Notes: generated from the letters alone by a model not told the origin. DNA of 64,000 nucleotides from Clostridia bacterium (GCA_017621885.1 JAGASD010000063.1:99421-163420); one strand, 5' to 3'. Positions 46,315 through 57,565 are shown, numbered from the stretch's first letter. Translations and numbers: made by a program.

Positions 46315-48399
46315 ATGTATTGTAAAAAATGCGGTACGGAAGTGGTACCGGGACGTTTTTGCACCAACTGCGGTGAAAAAGCTCCTGATGTTGACAATGC
46401 TTCTGCTAAAATTGATAATAATCCTGCGCCTGCTCCTGCAACAAACGGGGTTAACGCAAGCAATACCATTAATTCTTCGGTAAACGGCGGTAATATTCCT
46501 GATACTGCCGCAAACGGCGGAAAAGCAAAAAAATCAAAAGCACCTTTGATTATAATTATTTGTGTTGCCTGTGTGATTTTTATCGGTGCTGCGTGTGTTT
46601 TAGGTTTTTCTCTTCTTAAATCATCCTCAGGTAATGTTGAGAAATTTACCGAAGGTATGCAGAGACAAAACTGGCAGAGTGTATATGATATGATGTTTTT
46701 TGAAGAAACCGATTACGTTACGTTTGAACGTTTTTCCAAGGCTTGTGAAGATAACGCTTCGGTTTTAGGTGCGGATTTTTCCGGTGCATCTGATTGTACG
46801 GTTAGCGAAGCCGGTGAATCCGACGGTAACAAAAAATATAAAATAACCGGCAGTAACGATGAAGCAATGGAAGTTGTTCTTGAAATGGTGAAGGATGGTC
46901 CGCTTTCATTTGATACTTACCGAATTACAACGCCTGCTTGTGTAAGCTTTACCTTGTCCGTTCCCGAAAAATCGAAGGTGAAATTTGAGGGGAAGGACGT
47001 AACTGAAGGTGCAACGAAAGACGGTGTTACAACGTACGTTATTTATCCGCTTATTCCCGGTGATTATGAGCTCGATGTGGAAGACGGAGCCGGTAACAAA
47101 TACGGAACTTATGTAACAATCACTCCCGATTCAACTGTAAATACGCTTGTCCTTAATGCTGATGAAATTAAAGCGGGCAAGGAGAAAAAGGCTGCGGATG
47201 AATACACAACAAAGGACGTTGAGGCTTTCTTCTACAAAATGTTGAAAGAGAATAATGATAGCTCATTAGTTTTCTTGTTTGCAAAAAGTGAAAAGGATTT
47301 CAACGATTTCGGCTTTGAATGGTTTGATCTTACAACCGCAGAAGTTAATTCCAAATCAACCTATACATCAAAAATCAACGGAACAGAGCTCAATGTTTCT
47401 GATATTATGACTAAGGAAGAGTTTGATAAACTTGATTTGAGTTCAACTCAGTCATATAAGGTTTATAAAGTTGCTCAGCTTCAGAAAAAAATAGATGAGC
47501 TCTGGGTACCCGGCAGATTTTCAGTTGAAAAAATTGCAAGAAGCAGTGACTTTATTACATCAAAGGGTTATCTTTTATATAGCTACGTTGCTTCAAGCGG
47601 TGCTTATGCAACATATTACGGTGAGCCGGCAAAATGCGTAAAGGACGGGGACGGAAGATTCGTTCTTGATGCATATATGATTTATTATGATGTAACAGAC
47701 AGCGGTGTTTATGACTTTACAACGGGTACATACCTCTCTTCTGCACAGATAAAAACGGAAGATGAAACAGTTGATTTTAACAGTATGAAGGATGTACTTG
47801 GTCTGGATCTCAGTAAAATTAACACAGTAACGTTTACTTTTGAAGCAACCAACAGCGGCATACGTCTTGTCGGTGCTGATTCACCCAATACCGCTGAACA
47901 ATCTCAGCAGGCTATTGTTCAACAAACCCCTTCTGTAAGCGGTGAAGTTTCATATTGCTCATCATACTATATGTACGTAAAGGCACAGGGCGGTCTCAAT
48001 TTGCGTCTGTTGCCGTCGCAGAATTCGGGAATTATTACAAATATTCCTAATTATTCTACCGTAACGGTGCGCGGGTATTCCCCCTCAATCGCAGGCTGGT
48101 ATTACGTTTCTTACGGCTCCTATTACGGTTGGGTAAGCAGTGCATATCTTACAAGCTATAACACTTACGGCAGCGGCGGTCACGGAACGTATACCTACTA
48201 CACTGTAAGGGCGCAGGGCGGTCTTAATATGCGCTATTCTGCAAGCACAAACTCGGGTGTTGTAAGGCTTATTCCCAACGGTGCAACGGTTCAGCTTCTT
48301 GAATACAACGGAAGCGGTACATGGGCTTACGTTTATTATAACGGCTATAAAGGTTGGGTAAACACAAGCTACCTTGTTTATTCATACACCACATATTAA
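46315..48399 (+). CDS. Membrane-anchored zinc-ribbon protein with two bacterial SH3 domains
   Basis: 694 residues. An N-terminal zinc-ribbon (YCKKCGTEVVPGRFCTNCGEKAP, two CxxC pairs within 22 residues), a disordered Asn/Ala-rich stretch, and a transmembrane helix at about 76-99 (LIIIICVACVIFIGAACVL). The extracellular part has a TcaA-like region (about 100-280), an unrecognised middle, and two SH3_3-type domains at the end, each with the QGGLNxR...GWVxxxYL pattern. SH3 domains of this kind usually bind peptidoglycan, so an envelope-sensing or wall-binding role is inferred. Shares its zinc-ribbon-plus-one-helix start with the gene at 3.3 kb. Confidence 0.85.
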   Translation: MYCKKCGTEVVPGRFCTNCGEKAPDVDNASAKIDNNPAPAPATNGVNASNTINSSVNGGNIPDTAANGGKAKKSKAPLIIIICVACVIFIGAACVLGFSLLKSSSGNVEKFTEGMQRQNWQSVYDMMFFEETDYVTFERFSKACEDNASVLGADFSGASDCTVSEAGESDGNKKYKITGSNDEAMEVVLEMVKDGPLSFDTYRITTPACVSFTLSVPEKSKVKFEGKDVTEGATKDGVTTYVIYPLIPGDYELDVEDGAGNKYGTYVTITPDSTVNTLVLNADEIKAGKEKKAADEYTTKDVEAFFYKMLKENNDSSLVFLFAKSEKDFNDFGFEWFDLTTAEVNSKSTYTSKINGTELNVSDIMTKEEFDKLDLSSTQSYKVYKVAQLQKKIDELWVPGRFSVEKIARSSDFITSKGYLLYSYVASSGAYATYYGEPAKCVKDGDGRFVLDAYMIYYDVTDSGVYDFTTGTYLSSAQIKTEDETVDFNSMKDVLGLDLSKINTVTFTFEATNSGIRLVGADSPNTAEQSQQAIVQQTPSVSGEVSYCSSYYMYVKAQGGLNLRLLPSQNSGIITNIPNYSTVTVRGYSPSIAGWYYVSYGSYYGWVSSAYLTSYNTYGSGGHGTYTYYTVRAQGGLNMRYSASTNSGVVRLIPNGATVQLLEYNGSGTWAYVYYNGYKGWVNTSYLVYSYTTY

Positions 48400-48418
48400 A
48401 ATAATGAAAAATTAAAAT

Positions 48419-48466
48419 CAGGTTGTGTTGATTGAGCTTCTGTTCAGTCACCACAACCTTTTTGTA
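48419..48466 (+). terminator. Intrinsic terminator
   Basis: CAGGTTGTG/CACAACCTTTTT long-loop hairpin after the SH3-domain gene. The following ~110 bases to the serC promoter are AT-rich with no feature seen. Confidence 0.7.
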
Positions 48467-48583
48467 TCAAAGAAGAATAATATTAATATAATGAATGTGT
48501 GTTATGAAAATATGGGATAAATAACTAAATTTTTCTTTCAATTGTTAAATTTTTGTTCAATACAAAGAAGATTTTTAATTTGC

Positions 48584-48612
48584 TTGAAAAATTAAATTTA
48601 AGGTTATATAAT
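48584..48612 (+). promoter_or_regulatory. Promoter of serC-serA
   Basis: TTGAAA, 17 bases, TATAAT; AAAGGAG at 48636 precedes the start. Confidence 0.85.
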
Positions 48613-48651
48613 TATACAAAAATCTATTTTATTATAAAGGAGTCTTGTACA

Positions 48652-49734
48652 ATGAGCAGGGTATATAATTTTTCTGCAGGTCCCTCAATGCTTCCCGAGG
48701 AAGTGCTTAAAAAGGCTGCAGCTGAAATGCTTGACTACGAAGGTTGCGGTCAGTCCGTTATGGAAATGTCCCATCGCTCCAAGGTTTTTGACAGCATTAT
48801 CAAATCGGCAGAATCTCTTTTAAGAGAGCTTATGAACATTCCGGATAATTACAAAGTGCTTTTCCTTCAGGGTGGTGCAACAACACAGTTTGCGGCTATT
48901 CCTATGAACTTTATGAACAAATCCGGTAAAGCGGACTACATTATTACAGGTCAGTGGGCAAAGAAGGCTTTTGGCGAAGCCAAAAAATACGGTGATGTAG
49001 TGGCTGTTGCTTCTTCTGCAGACAAAACCTTTTCCTACATCCCAAAAACAACAAAAGAAGATTTTCGTCAGGATGCAGACTATGCATATATTTGTATGAA
49101 CAATACAATTTACGGTACAGTTTACCACGAGCTTCCCGACACGGGAGACGTTCCTCTTATTGCAGATATTTCGAGCTGCTTCCTTTCAGAGCCTCTTGAC
49201 GTAACAAAATTTGCAATGGTTTACGGCGGTGCACAGAAAAACATCGCACCTGCAGGTCTTACAATAGTAATTGTTCGTGAGGATATTCTCGGCAATGCCC
49301 GTGAATACACTCCTATGATGCTTGATTACAAGGTTCACGCAGATGCAGATTCTCTTTCCAACACACCTCCTTGCTACACAATTTATATTTGCAAGCTTGT
49401 TCTTGAGTGGATTAAATCAATCGGCGGTCTTGAGGCTATGGCTGAAAGAAACCGCAAGAAAGCAAAAATTCTTTACGATTTCCTTGATAACAGCAAAATG
49501 TTCCGCGGTACAGTTGTTCGAGAGGATCGTTCACTTATGAACGTTCCTTTTGTGACAGACAGCGACGAGCTCAATGCAAAGTTTGTTAAGGAAGCAGAGG
49601 CAGCAGGCTTTGTTAACCTTAAAGGTCACAGAACTGTTGGCGGTATGAGAGCTTCTATCTACAACGCAATGCCTGTTGAGGGTGTTGAAAAGCTTGTTGA
49701 ATTTATGGCTCAGTTTGAAAAAGAAAATTCATAA
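48652..49734 (+). CDS. serC: Phosphoserine aminotransferase
   Basis: PLP enzyme converting 3-phosphohydroxypyruvate to phosphoserine. MSRVYNFSAGPSMLPEEVL opens the protein in the family's standard way, LFLQGGATTQFAA is the phosphate/PLP loop, and the Schiff-base Lys is in VYGGAQKNIAPAG. The start at ATG 48652 is fixed by AAAGGAG; the frame is open 33 codons further upstream but crosses the promoter. It forms a two-gene serine operon with serA, with a 12-base gap. Confidence 0.96.
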   Translation: MSRVYNFSAGPSMLPEEVLKKAAAEMLDYEGCGQSVMEMSHRSKVFDSIIKSAESLLRELMNIPDNYKVLFLQGGATTQFAAIPMNFMNKSGKADYIITGQWAKKAFGEAKKYGDVVAVASSADKTFSYIPKTTKEDFRQDADYAYICMNNTIYGTVYHELPDTGDVPLIADISSCFLSEPLDVTKFAMVYGGAQKNIAPAGLTIVIVREDILGNAREYTPMMLDYKVHADADSLSNTPPCYTIYICKLVLEWIKSIGGLEAMAERNRKKAKILYDFLDNSKMFRGTVVREDRSLMNVPFVTDSDELNAKFVKEAEAAGFVNLKGHRTVGGMRASIYNAMPVEGVEKLVEFMAQFEKENS

Positions 49735-49746
49735 GAGGTGAATGAA

Positions 49747-50901
49747 ATGTTTGATATTCTTACATTAAATAAAATCTCTCAGATAGGTCTTAAAGAGCTT
49801 GATGATAAATATACAGTAACAGATAACTGTGAGTGTCCAGACGGTATCATTGTCCGTTCAGCTTCAATGCACGAATACGCTTTCAGTGAAAAAACAGTTG
49901 CAGTTGCAAGAGCAGGCGCAGGCGTTAACAATATCCCTGTTGATGAATGTACAAAGAAGGGTATTGTGGTATTCAATACTCCCGGTGCTAACGCAAACGC
50001 AGTTAAAGAGCTTGTTATTGGCGGACTTATGCTTTCATCAAGAAGAGTTGCGGCAGCTTATGACTGGTGCAAAACCCTTAAAGGTGAGGGTGACAACGTA
50101 GGTAAGCTTGTTGAAAAAGGCAAATCACAGTTTGCAGGTCCTGAAATCCTCGGCAAAACTCTCGGTGTTGTGGGACTTGGTGCAATCGGCAGACTTGTAG
50201 CAAGTGCGGCAAACGGCCTTGGTATGAAAATTGTAGGCTATGACCCTTACTTTAACGAAGAGCTCAAGGGTGAGCTTCCCTCTGATACAGAGTACGTTGA
50301 TTCTCTTGATGCAATTTATGAAAAATCCGATTACATCACACTTCACCTTCCTTGCGTGCCTGCAACAAAGGGTATGATTAACTCAGATACAATGGATAAA
50401 ATGAAGGACGGCGTAAGAATTCTTAACTTTGCCCGCGGTGAGCTTGTGGTTGGTGCTGATATGGCAGAAGCAGTAAAATCAGGTAAAGTTTCTGCTTACG
50501 TTACAGACTTCCCCTCTGACGAGGTTATCGGCATTGAAAATGTAACAGCTCTTCCTCACCTTGGTGCTTCAACGCCCGAAAGCGAAGAAAACTGTGCATA
50601 TATGGCGGCTGTTGAAATCAGAGAATACCTTGAAAAGGGTAACATCAAAAACTCTGTTAACTTCCCCAATGTTTCACTTGACGCAGAGGGCGAAAGAGTT
50701 GCGGTTATTCACCACAACGTGCTTTCAGCGGTTAATGATATTCTCGGTGCATTTATGCAGAACGGCATTGAAACAACAGGCTTCAGCTCAAAGGCGAAGG
50801 GGGATTTTGCTTACACACTTGTTGCAGCAGATAAAATTCCCGATGCAGTTGTAAATATGCTTAAAGCTAACGAAGATATTATTAAGGTCAGAAAAATATA
50901 A
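49747..50901 (+). CDS. serA: D-3-phosphoglycerate dehydrogenase
   Basis: First step of serine synthesis, NAD-dependent oxidation of 3-phosphoglycerate. Rossmann motif GVVGLGAIGR (near residue 139), the catalytic Arg in LNFARGELV and the His in TALPHLGAST. The last ~70 residues form a short ACT-like domain (VAVIHHNVLSAVNDILGAF...IKVRKI), which may give serine feedback. ATG 49747 chosen because AAGAGGTGA lies six bases ahead; the GTG at 49738 is inside that ribosome site. Confidence 0.95.
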   Translation: MFDILTLNKISQIGLKELDDKYTVTDNCECPDGIIVRSASMHEYAFSEKTVAVARAGAGVNNIPVDECTKKGIVVFNTPGANANAVKELVIGGLMLSSRRVAAAYDWCKTLKGEGDNVGKLVEKGKSQFAGPEILGKTLGVVGLGAIGRLVASAANGLGMKIVGYDPYFNEELKGELPSDTEYVDSLDAIYEKSDYITLHLPCVPATKGMINSDTMDKMKDGVRILNFARGELVVGADMAEAVKSGKVSAYVTDFPSDEVIGIENVTALPHLGASTPESEENCAYMAAVEIREYLEKGNIKNSVNFPNVSLDAEGERVAVIHHNVLSAVNDILGAFMQNGIETTGFSSKAKGDFAYTLVAADKIPDAVVNMLKANEDIIKVRKI

Positions 50902-50907
50902 TGAATA

Positions 50908-50940
50908 AAAATCGCAGTCCAAACGGACTGCGATTTTTAT
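50908..50940. terminator. Bidirectional intrinsic terminator
   Basis: AAAAATCGCAGTCC/GGACTGCGATTTTT stem between serA and the convergent membrane-protein gene. Confidence 0.92.
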
Positions 50941-51530
50941 TTTTCTTCAAAATGTCCGTCAGAATATACAAGCACAAGCTGTTGCTTGGAATGTTCATCG
51001 GATTCATATTCATTATAAGTGTAAATAATTTCGTTTCCTTCAACTTTAATATCAAACAAGGTTTTGTCTTCTAATGCTAAGGCGTTGCCTATACATGCAA
51101 CGTCTTTAAGTAAGATTTTGTTTTTTGTTTCATAAATATGTGCGTAATCTCCCATAAGATCGTCACCGTTTTCTATTACAATTGCTGTGTCGAATTCAGG
51201 GTACTCGTATATTTTTACCGCTGTGGTTGTAGAAGATAGAGCCGCCCAAGAATATAAACTGAACAGAGTTAACGGTATCAATACCAGATATGTAAGCAGG
51301 ATTAAAGGCTTTATTCCTTTTTTTACAAGAATTATAACCAATATGATTTCTGTAAGGATAAAACCTAACGAAAAAGCAAAATGAAGATCTAAAATTATTG
51401 TTTTTCCGAAAACTAATAATTCATAACCTTGTTTCGAATAAACCATACATAAAAAAGCGCATGCTAAGAACAGACATCCTAATATCTGGGATATTATAAT
51501 TGCTTTTTTGGTGTTATTTTTATTGTGCAT
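50937..51530 (-). CDS. Hypothetical membrane protein
   Basis: 197 residues; no family recognised. Three or four hydrophobic helices in the N-terminal half (IISQILGCLFLACAFLCMVY, AFSLGFILTEIILVIILV, LILLTYLVLIPLTLFSLYSW), then a ~100-residue hydrophilic domain. The start is put at ATG 51530 because GGAGG lies seven bases upstream; the open frame continues 34 codons beyond, into repeat-like sequence. Stands alone between a terminator and a repeat. Confidence 0.72.
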   Translation of the reverse strand: MHNKNNTKKAIIISQILGCLFLACAFLCMVYSKQGYELLVFGKTIILDLHFAFSLGFILTEIILVIILVKKGIKPLILLTYLVLIPLTLFSLYSWAALSSTTTAVKIYEYPEFDTAIVIENGDDLMGDYAHIYETKNKILLKDVACIGNALALEDKTLFDIKVEGNEIIYTYNEYESDEHSKQQLVLVYSDGHFEEK

Positions 51531-51582
51531 ACATATACCTCCATGACTAATTTTGTCATAGCACATATCACAAAGTGAAGTT

Positions 51583-51668
51583 AAGTTTGCTACTGCACCT
51601 TTGGGTGCAACTTCACTACATAGTAACTTCACTCACGAAGTGAACTTCACTTGCGGTCAGGCAAACTT
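51583..51668. repeat. Palindromic repeat D
   Basis: Outer arms AAGTTTGC/GCAAACTT enclose an inner hairpin TGCACC-TTTG-GGTGCA and four AACTTCACT or AGTGAAGTT half-sites. Immediately beyond, GATTTAAG/CTTAAATC (51673-51693) overlaps the aldo/keto reductase stop and may act as its weak terminator. Confidence 0.75.
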
Positions 51669-51691
51669 AGTTGATTTAAGCACAGCTTAAA

Positions 51692-52618
51692 TCACGGAAT
51701 AACATTACCTGCACTTGAGAAAATTTCGTACCATTCCTGACGGGTGATGGTGATGTCCGCGGCTTTTGCACATTCAAGAAGTCTTTGCGTATTCATTGTG
51801 CCTGTGAGGGGTTGCATTTTTGCAGGATGGCGAAGAATCCAGGCAAGAACAATTGTGGATTTTGTAACACCGTATTTGTCGGCTAATTCCTGAAGCTTTG
51901 CATTGATTTCAGGGAAATCGGGGTTATCAACATAAACACCCTCAAAGAATCCGTACTGGAAGGGAGACCAGGCCTGGATTGTAATATCCTCGTATCTGCA
52001 ATATTCAAGCACGCCACCGTCACGGTCAATAGCGTTATCCTCACGCATATTAACGTAAAGACCCTGTTTTACAATATGGCAATCGGTAATGCTGAACTGA
52101 AGCTGATTTGCACAAATCGGCTCATTACCCATATATTTCTGTAAAAGGCGCATCTGCATAGGGTTCTGGTTTGAAACACCGAAATGATGCACTTTTCCTT
52201 GTTCCTTCAAGGTGAGTAAAGCTTCTGCAACCTCTTCGGGCTCGTAGAGTGTATCGGGGCGGTGCAAAAGAAGGAAGTCAAGATAGTCGGTGTTAAGTCT
52301 TTTAAGACAGCCTTCGGTCGATTCGATAATGTGTTCTTTTGAAAAATCAAACATAACCTTGCCGGGACAAATGCCGCATTTTGACTGAAGAATAATCTTT
52401 TCGCGCACATCGTCATTCATACCGATAGCCTTTGCAAAAACCTCTTCACTCTTGCCACCACCATAAAGGTCAGCGTGGTCAAAAAAGTTGAGTCCTGCAT
52501 TCATAGCGGTATCAATAACCGCCTTTGCTTCTTCAACAGTTTTGTCAGCCATACGCATACAGCCGACTGCAATTACGGGTACATCAACACCGCTTTTGCC
52601 GAGTTTCATTGTTCGCAT
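51692..52618 (-). CDS. Aldo/keto reductase (YdhF-like)
   Basis: NADP-dependent carbonyl reductase on a TIM barrel. The catalytic tetrad is intact: D47, Y52 (FFDHADLYGGG), K80 (ILQSKCG) and H119 (LLLHRPD). C-terminal cofactor block LTGTMNTQRL. 308 residues, typical length, no iron-sulfur extension. Upstream lies only repeat sequence, and no partner gene indicates a substrate. Confidence 0.93.
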   Translation of the reverse strand: MRTMKLGKSGVDVPVIAVGCMRMADKTVEEAKAVIDTAMNAGLNFFDHADLYGGGKSEEVFAKAIGMNDDVREKIILQSKCGICPGKVMFDFSKEHIIESTEGCLKRLNTDYLDFLLLHRPDTLYEPEEVAEALLTLKEQGKVHHFGVSNQNPMQMRLLQKYMGNEPICANQLQFSITDCHIVKQGLYVNMREDNAIDRDGGVLEYCRYEDITIQAWSPFQYGFFEGVYVDNPDFPEINAKLQELADKYGVTKSTIVLAWILRHPAKMQPLTGTMNTQRLLECAKAADITITRQEWYEIFSSAGNVIP

Positions 52619-52639
52619 AAATATGCTCCTTTCTTAAAT

Positions 52640-53010
52640 TAGAGATTATTGTGGTAACTTCGTGTAAAGTTAAAGTGAAGCGAAGCCTATCCTCCTTGCC
52701 ACGTAGCGGGAGGGAGGGGGACCACCCTTTGAAAAGTTTTTTGTTCTGATAACTAAAAAGCGAGAGATTTGTTATGTTTAATGATTAGGTTCTATCGGGG
52801 TGGTGGAAGGTGTAACAGGCTACTAAAAAATGACGCTTGCGCGTCGTGCACCTACCACCATTCCGCCCGAACTGTAATGCTACAAAAAAGATTGTCGCCC
52901 GTGAAAGATGTATAAAAAAACAACAATTTTATCGGAGAATGGTCCCCCTCCCTCCGAACCTTAGGCTCGCAAGGAGGATAGGCTTCGCCACCGCAACGTT
53001 ATTCCGCATT
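52640..53010. repeat. Interspersed palindromic repeat C, inverted pair
   Basis: Left arm (about 52678-52724) reads GCGAAGCCTATCCTCCTTG then GGAGGGAGGGGGACC; right arm (about 52941-52992) is its inverse, GGTCCCCCTCCCTCCGA then GCAAGGAGGATAGGCTTCGC. Between them is a second inverted pair, GGTGGTGGAAGGTG / CACCTACCACC, with a GACGCTTGCGCGTC hairpin. The right-arm unit recurs at 59039-59085. The whole 411-base gap between the reductase and ylmH holds no other gene. Confidence 0.85.
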
Positions 53011-53029
53011 TCGCACTTCTCACTTCGTA

Positions 53030-53773
53030 TTAGTATATATGGCACAAAATCCGTATCCGTCCCTTTCTTGTGTCACCGGAGATTTTTTTGAATTTAAATC
53101 TTCCTTGACCTCTTACGGATATTGTGTCATTTTCTTTTAAGGGGATAGAATTGTTTCTTGTAAGCTTACCGTTGATAAATACTTTTTCACCGTCAATAAG
53201 TGCGGAGCTTTTACTGCGCGATATATTATAAACTGCAGAAATAATGCCGTCTAATCTTAAAGAGGCTACTATAACTGTTTTTTCTATAGGCTGTGGTAAT
53301 GCGTTTTCGGGTAAGCTTTCGCAAATAGTGCAAGACACACTTGTGTGCTTTACCTTTATAAGGTTATCAATGATGAATCCGCTTATGCTGTCAAGACAGA
53401 AAAGATAGCCTTTATTATCTTTTATGATTATATCCCCGAGAGTTTCGCGTTTTATACCAAGTCCGATTAAAGAACCTAGAAAATCACGATGAGTCAAATC
53501 GTCGGAGAATTTTTGTGAAAGTGGCTCAATGCAGATTATTGTAATAGGGGGAGAGGGTGGGTAACCAAAATCATTTTCGTTACCAAAACAAGCAATTTTT
53601 CGTTCAGCATCCTCGTAACCACCAAAGAGTGTGTAGCAGTATTTAATTTCGTCATAAAGAACTGTTTGCTCATACGCATTCAAAAAATCGCTGTAAAAAT
53701 ATGTTGAGCGAGTAGACGAGCGTTTGTATAATTCTTTGAATCTGTTTTTTAATATCTGCAATTCGTCAGCCAC
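53030..53773 (-). CDS. ylmH: YlmH-family S4-domain RNA-binding protein
   Basis: 247 residues; C-terminal S4 domain (LRLDGIISAVYNISRSKSS...VFINGKLTRNNSIPLKENDTISVRGQGRFKF) with an N-terminal YlmH-type domain (about 1-160). YlmH is linked to division-gene clusters and to rescue of stalled 50S-peptidyl-tRNA complexes in Bacillus. Here it lies downstream of dnaJ instead, beyond a terminator, with a likely own promoter (TATAAT at 53801-53796, weak -35). Confidence 0.88.
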   Translation of the reverse strand: MADELQILKNRFKELYKRSSTRSTYFYSDFLNAYEQTVLYDEIKYCYTLFGGYEDAERKIACFGNENDFGYPPSPPITIICIEPLSQKFSDDLTHRDFLGSLIGLGIKRETLGDIIIKDNKGYLFCLDSISGFIIDNLIKVKHTSVSCTICESLPENALPQPIEKTVIVASLRLDGIISAVYNISRSKSSALIDGEKVFINGKLTRNNSIPLKENDTISVRGQGRFKFKKISGDTRKGRIRILCHIY

Positions 53774-53825
53774 TTTTTCACCTCCGATTACAGCGATTAT
53801 ATCATAAAATATTGTATAAATAAAG

Positions 53826-53862
53826 TAACAGCAACAATTTTCGCGAGAAAATTGTTGCTGTT
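53826..53862 (-). terminator. Terminator of the hrcA-grpE-dnaK-dnaJ operon
   Basis: Reverse strand AACAGCAACAATTTTC/GAAAATTGTTGCTGTT perfect 16-bp stem with a four-base loop and T-rich tail, just after dnaJ. Confidence 0.88.
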
Positions 53863-53869
53863 GGATTGT

Positions 53870-55027
53870 TTATTTTTTCTTTTTACCGCCGAAGAAACCG
53901 CGTTTTTCTTCGGGTTGAACGGGTTTATTACCCATTGTTTGGTTGAATTTTAAAAGAGCATCCTTTTGTTCTGTGTTCAATGATTTGGGGACGTCAACAA
54001 TAATTCTTACAAGCTGGTCACCGCGACGGGTGCTGTTAAGTACCTGAATACCTCTGTTTTTGAGCTTGAAAACCTGACCGGGCTGTGTGCCTGCAGGCAG
54101 GTCGTATTCAACGTTACCGTCAAGCGTGGGAACTCTTAATTTGTCACCGAGAGCTGCTTGAACGAATGAAATGTGCATATCATACCATACGTTGTAGCCG
54201 TCACGCTCAAAGTATTCGTGTGCCTTTATTGAAACACCCACTCTCAAATCACCGAGAGGACCGCCGTTCACACCGCTGTTACCCTCACCGCGTACTGTGA
54301 AAACCTGACCGTCATCAATACCTGCGGGTATGCTGATGCCCTTTTTGATTGTGCGCCTGATTCTGCCTGCGCCTTTACAGCGTGAGCAGGGGGTGGGGTT
54401 GAAAGTACCTTTGCCGTTACAACGGGGGCAGGTTTTTGCGGTGTTGATTGTTCCGAAGGGTGTGCGCTGTTGCACGTTTATCTGACCGCGGCCGTTACAA
54501 TCGGGGCAGGTCTGTGAATGTGTACCCTTTGCGGCACCGCTTCCGCCACACTCGTCACAAGCCTCTATGCGCTGGAATTCGACGGTTTTTTTGCATCCTT
54601 TTGCTGCCTCTTCAAATGTAAGACGAACACCGGTTTGTATATCACTGCCTTTACGCGGAGCGTTGGGGTTTGAACGTGAGCCGCCACCGAATCCGCCACC
54701 GAAGAATGAGCCGAATATATCACCTAAGTCGAATTCCATTCCGTCACCAAAGCCGCCGAATCCACCGAATCCGCCGCCCTGGCCCGCGCCGTAGCTTGGG
54801 TCAACACCGGCAAAGCCGAAGCGGTCGTACTTTTCTTTTTTCTCCGGATCGGAAAGAATTTCGTAAGCTTCGTTAGCTTCTTTGAACTTTGCCTCTGCTT
54901 CTTTATTGTCGGGGTTAAGGTCAGGATGGTATTTTTTGGCAAGCTGGCGGTATGCTTTTTTTATTTCATCGGGTGTGGCGCTTTTAGAAACACCTAACAC
55001 CTCATAATAATCTCTTTTGTCTGCCAT
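53870..55027 (-). CDS. dnaJ: Chaperone DnaJ
   Basis: Co-chaperone that stimulates DnaK ATPase. J-domain with HPD at residues 34-36, Gly/Phe-rich linker ([20 protein letters not shown]), four CxxCxGxG zinc modules ([32 protein letters not shown]) and C-terminal substrate domains. Start at ATG 55027 behind AAAGGA ([12 protein letters not shown]); a nine-codon upstream extension repeats MAD but lacks a better ribosome site. Confidence 0.97.
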   Translation of the reverse strand: MADKRDYYEVLGVSKSATPDEIKKAYRQLAKKYHPDLNPDNKEAEAKFKEANEAYEILSDPEKKEKYDRFGFAGVDPSYGAGQGGGFGGFGGFGDGMEFDLGDIFGSFFGGGFGGGSRSNPNAPRKGSDIQTGVRLTFEEAAKGCKKTVEFQRIEACDECGGSGAAKGTHSQTCPDCNGRGQINVQQRTPFGTINTAKTCPRCNGKGTFNPTPCSRCKGAGRIRRTIKKGISIPAGIDDGQVFTVRGEGNSGVNGGPLGDLRVGVSIKAHEYFERDGYNVWYDMHISFVQAALGDKLRVPTLDGNVEYDLPAGTQPGQVFKLKNRGIQVLNSTRRGDQLVRIIVDVPKSLNTEQKDALLKFNQTMGNKPVQPEEKRGFFGGKKKK

Positions 55028-55052
55028 AACAGAGTCCTTTCTGTTATCCGCC

Positions 55053-55084
55053 AAAGACGGCGCTCCTTCAGGAGTACCGTCTTT
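55053..55084. promoter_or_regulatory. Stem-loop in the dnaK-dnaJ gap
   Basis: AAAGACGG/CCGTCTTT closes an inner CTCC/GGAG stem. No T-tract on the transcribed strand, so it is more likely a processing or stability element that sets the dnaK:dnaJ ratio than a terminator. Confidence 0.6.
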
Positions 55085-55102
55085 GTGGTAATTTAAAGTT
55101 TA

Positions 55103-56995
<1,893 letters not shown>

Positions 56996-57565
56996 TTAAT
57001 TTGTTACCTGAACGGTAGCAAATCTGAGAATTCTGTCGCCCATTTTGTAACCTCTTTCAAAGACACCGGCAATAGTGCTTTCGGGAAGTTCGGGATTTTC
57101 CACAGTCATAATTGCGTTGTGGATGTTGGGGTCGAATTCGTCACCAACGTTACCGAATGCTTCAACATCAAGGGATTTGAGAAGGTCGCTTAACTGAGTA
57201 AGTGTCATTTCAATACCTTTTCTGTAAACTTCGATATCGTCAGTTTTATTTTCAGCTGCTCTGTCAAAATTATCAAGGACAGGAAGCAGTTTTTTCAATG
57301 TGTCGGCCTTCGCATCTGTGTACGTTGCGTCTTTTTCTCTTTGTGAGCGTTTGCGGAAATTATCATATTCCGCGAGATTGCGAAGATAAGTATCTTTAAT
57401 GGTTGCGTTTTCTTTTGTGAGCTTTTCAACCTCTGTCTTTAACGCTTCGATTTCAGATTTTTTGTCTGATTTTCTCTTTTTGCTTTTTGACTCCTTAGGT
57501 GCAGTATCTGCCGATTCATCAGCTTCCGCAGTTTCGGGAGTGTCTTTGATTTCTTCCGTTGCCAT
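56996..57565 (-). CDS. grpE: Nucleotide exchange factor GrpE
   Basis: Releases ADP from DnaK. A charged, disordered N-terminus (~50 residues), a long coiled coil (EIEALKTEVEKLTKENATIKD), the signature NLAEYDNFRKRSQREK and a C-terminal beta domain ending GVFERGYKMGDRILRFATVQV. Position between hrcA and dnaK is standard. Confidence 0.97.
   Translation of the reverse strand: MATEEIKDTPETAEADESADTAPKESKSKKRKSDKKSEIEALKTEVEKLTKENATIKDTYLRNLAEYDNFRKRSQREKDATYTDAKADTLKKLLPVLDNFDRAAENKTDDIEVYRKGIEMTLTQLSDLLKSLDVEAFGNVGDEFDPNIHNAIMTVENPELPESTIAGVFERGYKMGDRILRFATVQVTN

Noticed and set aside
52837-53091. 84-codon frame in the gap before ylmH
   Set aside because: Lies inside inverted repeat C and runs into the 3' end of ylmH on the other strand; composition follows the repeat.
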